Notes under the pieces: model-generated
What the model saw: only the letters and a program-made list of their open reading frames with translations
Told to the model about the DNA's origin: nothing
Databases searched by the model: none
Source of the DNA: Ruminococcus flavefaciens
GTDB taxonomy: Bacteria > Bacillota > Clostridia > Oscillospirales > Ruminococcaceae
Direction: 5' to 3'
Assembly (NCBI GenBank): GCA_002310115.1
Contig: DBYI01000102.1
Location: 1-64,000, forward strand
Length of the DNA: 64,000 nt
Shown here: in pieces, positions 62,254 to 64,000 of the stretch
Layout: each line of letters begins with the position of its first letter
Position numbering within the stretch: position 1 is the first letter of the stretch
Position numbers and translations under genes: made by a program

Positions 62254-62290
62254 TGACGGGCTGCGCCGCTATGGTCGCAGCCCGTTGTTT
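62254..62290 (+). terminator. Terminator of the lipoprotein gene
   Basis: ACGGGCTGCG and CGCAGCCCGT form a 10-bp stem (62256-62285), followed by TGTTTC. Confidence 0.75.
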
Positions 62291-62358
62291 CAGCCACAGA
62301 TATTATAAATATCTGACACAAGGATTATTATCCTCAAATATAAACGAAAGAGGGTGCA

Positions 62359-63129
62359 ATGTTGAGCGGGTACAGTGTTTTTGCGCGATATTACGACGAG
62401 CTTACTGCAAATATAGACTATAATGAGCGCGGAAGATATTTTCACGAAATAATACAACGTTTCAAGACAACAAAGAATAATATTCTCCTTGACCTTGCCT
62501 GCGGTACAGGAAGTATATCTGAGGTCATGGCAGATCTTGGCTACGACGTCATCGGCGTAGATAATTCCGACGAAATGCTTAATGTCGCTCTCGATAAAAA
62601 GTTTGAAAGCAATGCAAATATACAGTATCTGTGTCAGGACATGCGAAAGCTGGATATGTTTGGCACAGTAGATGTCACTATCTGTGCTCTTGACAGCATA
62701 AATCATCTATCAAACCTTGACGACGTCAGGAAAGTTTTCGAGGGAGTTGCATTTTTCTCAGAACAGGATGGCCTTTTCATCTTCGATGTGAATACTCCAT
62801 ATAAACACCGTGAAATACTTGCAAACAACACCTTTACGTATGAAACAGAACACGTTTACTGCGTTTGGGAAAATACTATCGATTCCAATACTTTAGAGGT
62901 AAAAATGGAACTCCAGTTTTTTGAACTGGAGAAAAACGGACTTTACTCCAGAAGCTCAGACGGCTTCTCGGAAAAAGCTTACTTTGAAGAGGATATCGAA
63001 AGACTCCTTAAAGAATGCGGTTTTGAAGTTATCGGAAAATATAACGACGATAGTTTTGAACCTCCTAAATCCGATTCTCAGCGCATAGTCTACGTCACAA
63101 AATGTATCAGAAGCGGTCAGAAATACTGA
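62359..63129 (+). CDS. Class I SAM-dependent methyltransferase
   Basis: 256 residues. Starts MLSGYSVFARYYDELTANID, typical of the UbiE/YcgJ-like group. Motif I LDLACGTGSISEVMADLGYD, post-I acidic residue in VIGVDNSDEMLNVA, motif II VDVTICALDSINHL, then FDVNTPYKHREILANNTFTY. Substrate unknown. ATG 62359 follows GAGGGTGCA. hslO starts 14 bases after its stop, so the two form an operon. Confidence 0.9.
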   Translation: MLSGYSVFARYYDELTANIDYNERGRYFHEIIQRFKTTKNNILLDLACGTGSISEVMADLGYDVIGVDNSDEMLNVALDKKFESNANIQYLCQDMRKLDMFGTVDVTICALDSINHLSNLDDVRKVFEGVAFFSEQDGLFIFDVNTPYKHREILANNTFTYETEHVYCVWENTIDSNTLEVKMELQFFELEKNGLYSRSSDGFSEKAYFEEDIERLLKECGFEVIGKYNDDSFEPPKSDSQRIVYVTKCIRSGQKY

Positions 63130-63143
63130 AAGGATAATTAGAA

Positions 63144-64000
63144 ATGGGTAATTTATACAGAGCGATATCTGCAGATGGTTCAGCCTTTGCGGAAGTACTT
63201 GACGCTAAGGATATAGTATCCGAAATCGAACGCATACACAAAACCTCGGCTGTAATTACGGCAGGTCTCGGAAGACTTACCATAGCTGCCTCTCTCATGG
63301 GGTATATGCTAAAGGGCGACAACGACAGCGTTACTCTCCGCGTAGATGGCGGCGGTCCTTCAGGACAGCTTGTGGCTGTTGCAGACAGTAAAGGAAACGT
63401 AAAGAGCTGCGTAAACAATCCCGTTGTAGAACTTCCACTGAATGCTCAGGGCAAGCTTGACGTTGGCGGAGCTGTTGGCAAAGACGGCACTCTATCGGTC
63501 GTCAAAGATATGGGACTGAAAGAGCCATACGTTGGTGTTATCCCTCTTATTTCGGGAGAAATTGCCGAGGATATCGCCAGCTACTACGCTACGAGCGAGC
63601 AGATACCTACAGTATGCAGTCTCGGAGTCCTCGTAAATCCCGACCTCACAGTAAAAGCGGCAGGTGGTTTCCTTGTGCAGCTTCTCCCTTTTGCGGATGA
63701 GAAGTGCATAGACATCATCGAGAAAAATGTTGCGAAGATACGCCCAGTTTCGGCTATGCTGGACGAGGGTATCACCCCCGAGGAGATAGCAGATATGCTC
63801 CTTAAAGGACTTGAGCCCAATGTACTGGATACGGCTTCACCTGTATACAAGTGTGATTGCAGCCGTGAACGTACCGAAAAAGTCCTTATAAGTATCGGCA
63901 AGGATGAGCTGGGTTCTATTGCTGAGGAGGGCAAGGACACTTCTGTAAGCTGTCATTTCTGTGGTAAAGAGTACGTATTCACTCCCGACGAGATAAGAAA
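63144..64000 (+). CDS. hslO: Redox-regulated chaperone Hsp33 (partial at right edge)
   Basis: 285 codons are visible before the window ends, with no stop yet; normal length is about 290, so little is missing. Hsp33 is a holdase activated by oxidation. N-terminal NLYRAISADGSAFAEVLDAK, middle RVDGGGPSGQLVAVADSKGN, and the redox zinc site with CDC (YKCDCSRE) and CHFCG near residues 240 and 270. AAAGGATAATTAGAA precedes ATG 63144. Confidence 0.96.
   Translation, partial: MGNLYRAISADGSAFAEVLDAKDIVSEIERIHKTSAVITAGLGRLTIAASLMGYMLKGDNDSVTLRVDGGGPSGQLVAVADSKGNVKSCVNNPVVELPLNAQGKLDVGGAVGKDGTLSVVKDMGLKEPYVGVIPLISGEIAEDIASYYATSEQIPTVCSLGVLVNPDLTVKAAGGFLVQLLPFADEKCIDIIEKNVAKIRPVSAMLDEGITPEEIADMLLKGLEPNVLDTASPVYKCDCSRERTEKVLISIGKDELGSIAEEGKDTSVSCHFCGKEYVFTPDEIR

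Overview
The window looks like a chromosome segment of a cellulosome-forming anaerobic Firmicute in the Ruminococcus group, close to R. flavefaciens. Evidence: two secreted proteins carry dockerins whose first calcium loop ends in the ANPNKY signature typical of that species; there are Thr-rich linkers, T-box and lysine riboswitch leaders, TTGACA/TATAAT promoters and strong AGGAG ribosome sites; and the yabP-yabQ-divIC-yabR order is the one found in Bacillus and Clostridia. The species call is inference. Most of the DNA is core chromosome. Mobile DNA is limited to a tnpB gene cut by the left edge and a short right-end remnant at about 16.34 kb.

Layout. 1-1.2 kb: IS200/IS605-type tnpB (minus). 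1.3-3.0 kb: yabP-yabQ-divIC-yabR (minus). 3.1-7.3 kb: DUF3810 protein, a lipoprotein, bifunctional NAD(P)HX repair enzyme, DUF6106 protein. 7.4-11.4 kb: Phe T-box and pheST. 11.6-14.55 kb: Asn T-box, asnS and asnA (minus). 14.7-18.3 kb: Cthe_2159-like carbohydrate-binding lipoprotein, IS remnant, BspA-type LRR protein with a 42-bp tandem repeat. 18.5-23.3 kb: sbcDC and a 55-codon gene. 23.3-27.1 kb: GNAT protein, rtcB behind a small ORF and an intrinsic terminator, flotillin. 27.4-36.8 kb: a regulatory and plant-wall block holding an AraC regulator, an ECF sigma/anti-sigma pair, a five-module GH11-GH10-dockerin-CBM22-CE4 enzyme and a divergent LacI-sensor-GGDEF protein. 36.8-41.0 kb: lysine riboswitch, asd-dapA-dapB, GNAT and thioesterase. 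41.3-49.3 kb: queA-PAS-tgt, a large membrane protein, GIY-YIG, hflX and a ynbB-like PLP enzyme. 49.3-51.4 kb: MIF-like tautomerase and a second dockerin protein. 51.4-56.2 kb: methyltransferase, TSCPD protein, GH25 lysozyme, a broken intramembrane protease gene, an unknown protein, ireB and a phosphopantetheinyl transferase. 56.2-58.1 kb: a regulatory region with twin dyads, then two tiny membrane proteins and an anchored PstS-like binding protein. 58.1-64 kb: secA, a candidate structured RNA, a lipoprotein, a methyltransferase and hslO cut by the right edge.

How parts work together. Amino-acid supply and tRNA charging are controlled by RNA leaders (Phe and Asn T-boxes, lysine riboswitch). 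The 27-37 kb block places three regulators of different families around one xylan-degrading cellulosomal enzyme, so local control of xylan use is a reasonable but untested reading. The least explained items are the three-way-junction RNA candidate after secA, the small ORF plus terminator before rtcB, the twin GTGACA-N2-TGTCAC dyads abutting an extended -10 promoter with a long leader, and the two-microprotein plus binding-protein cassette behind it. I saw no CRISPR array, tRNA or rRNA gene, phage module or recognisable defence island.
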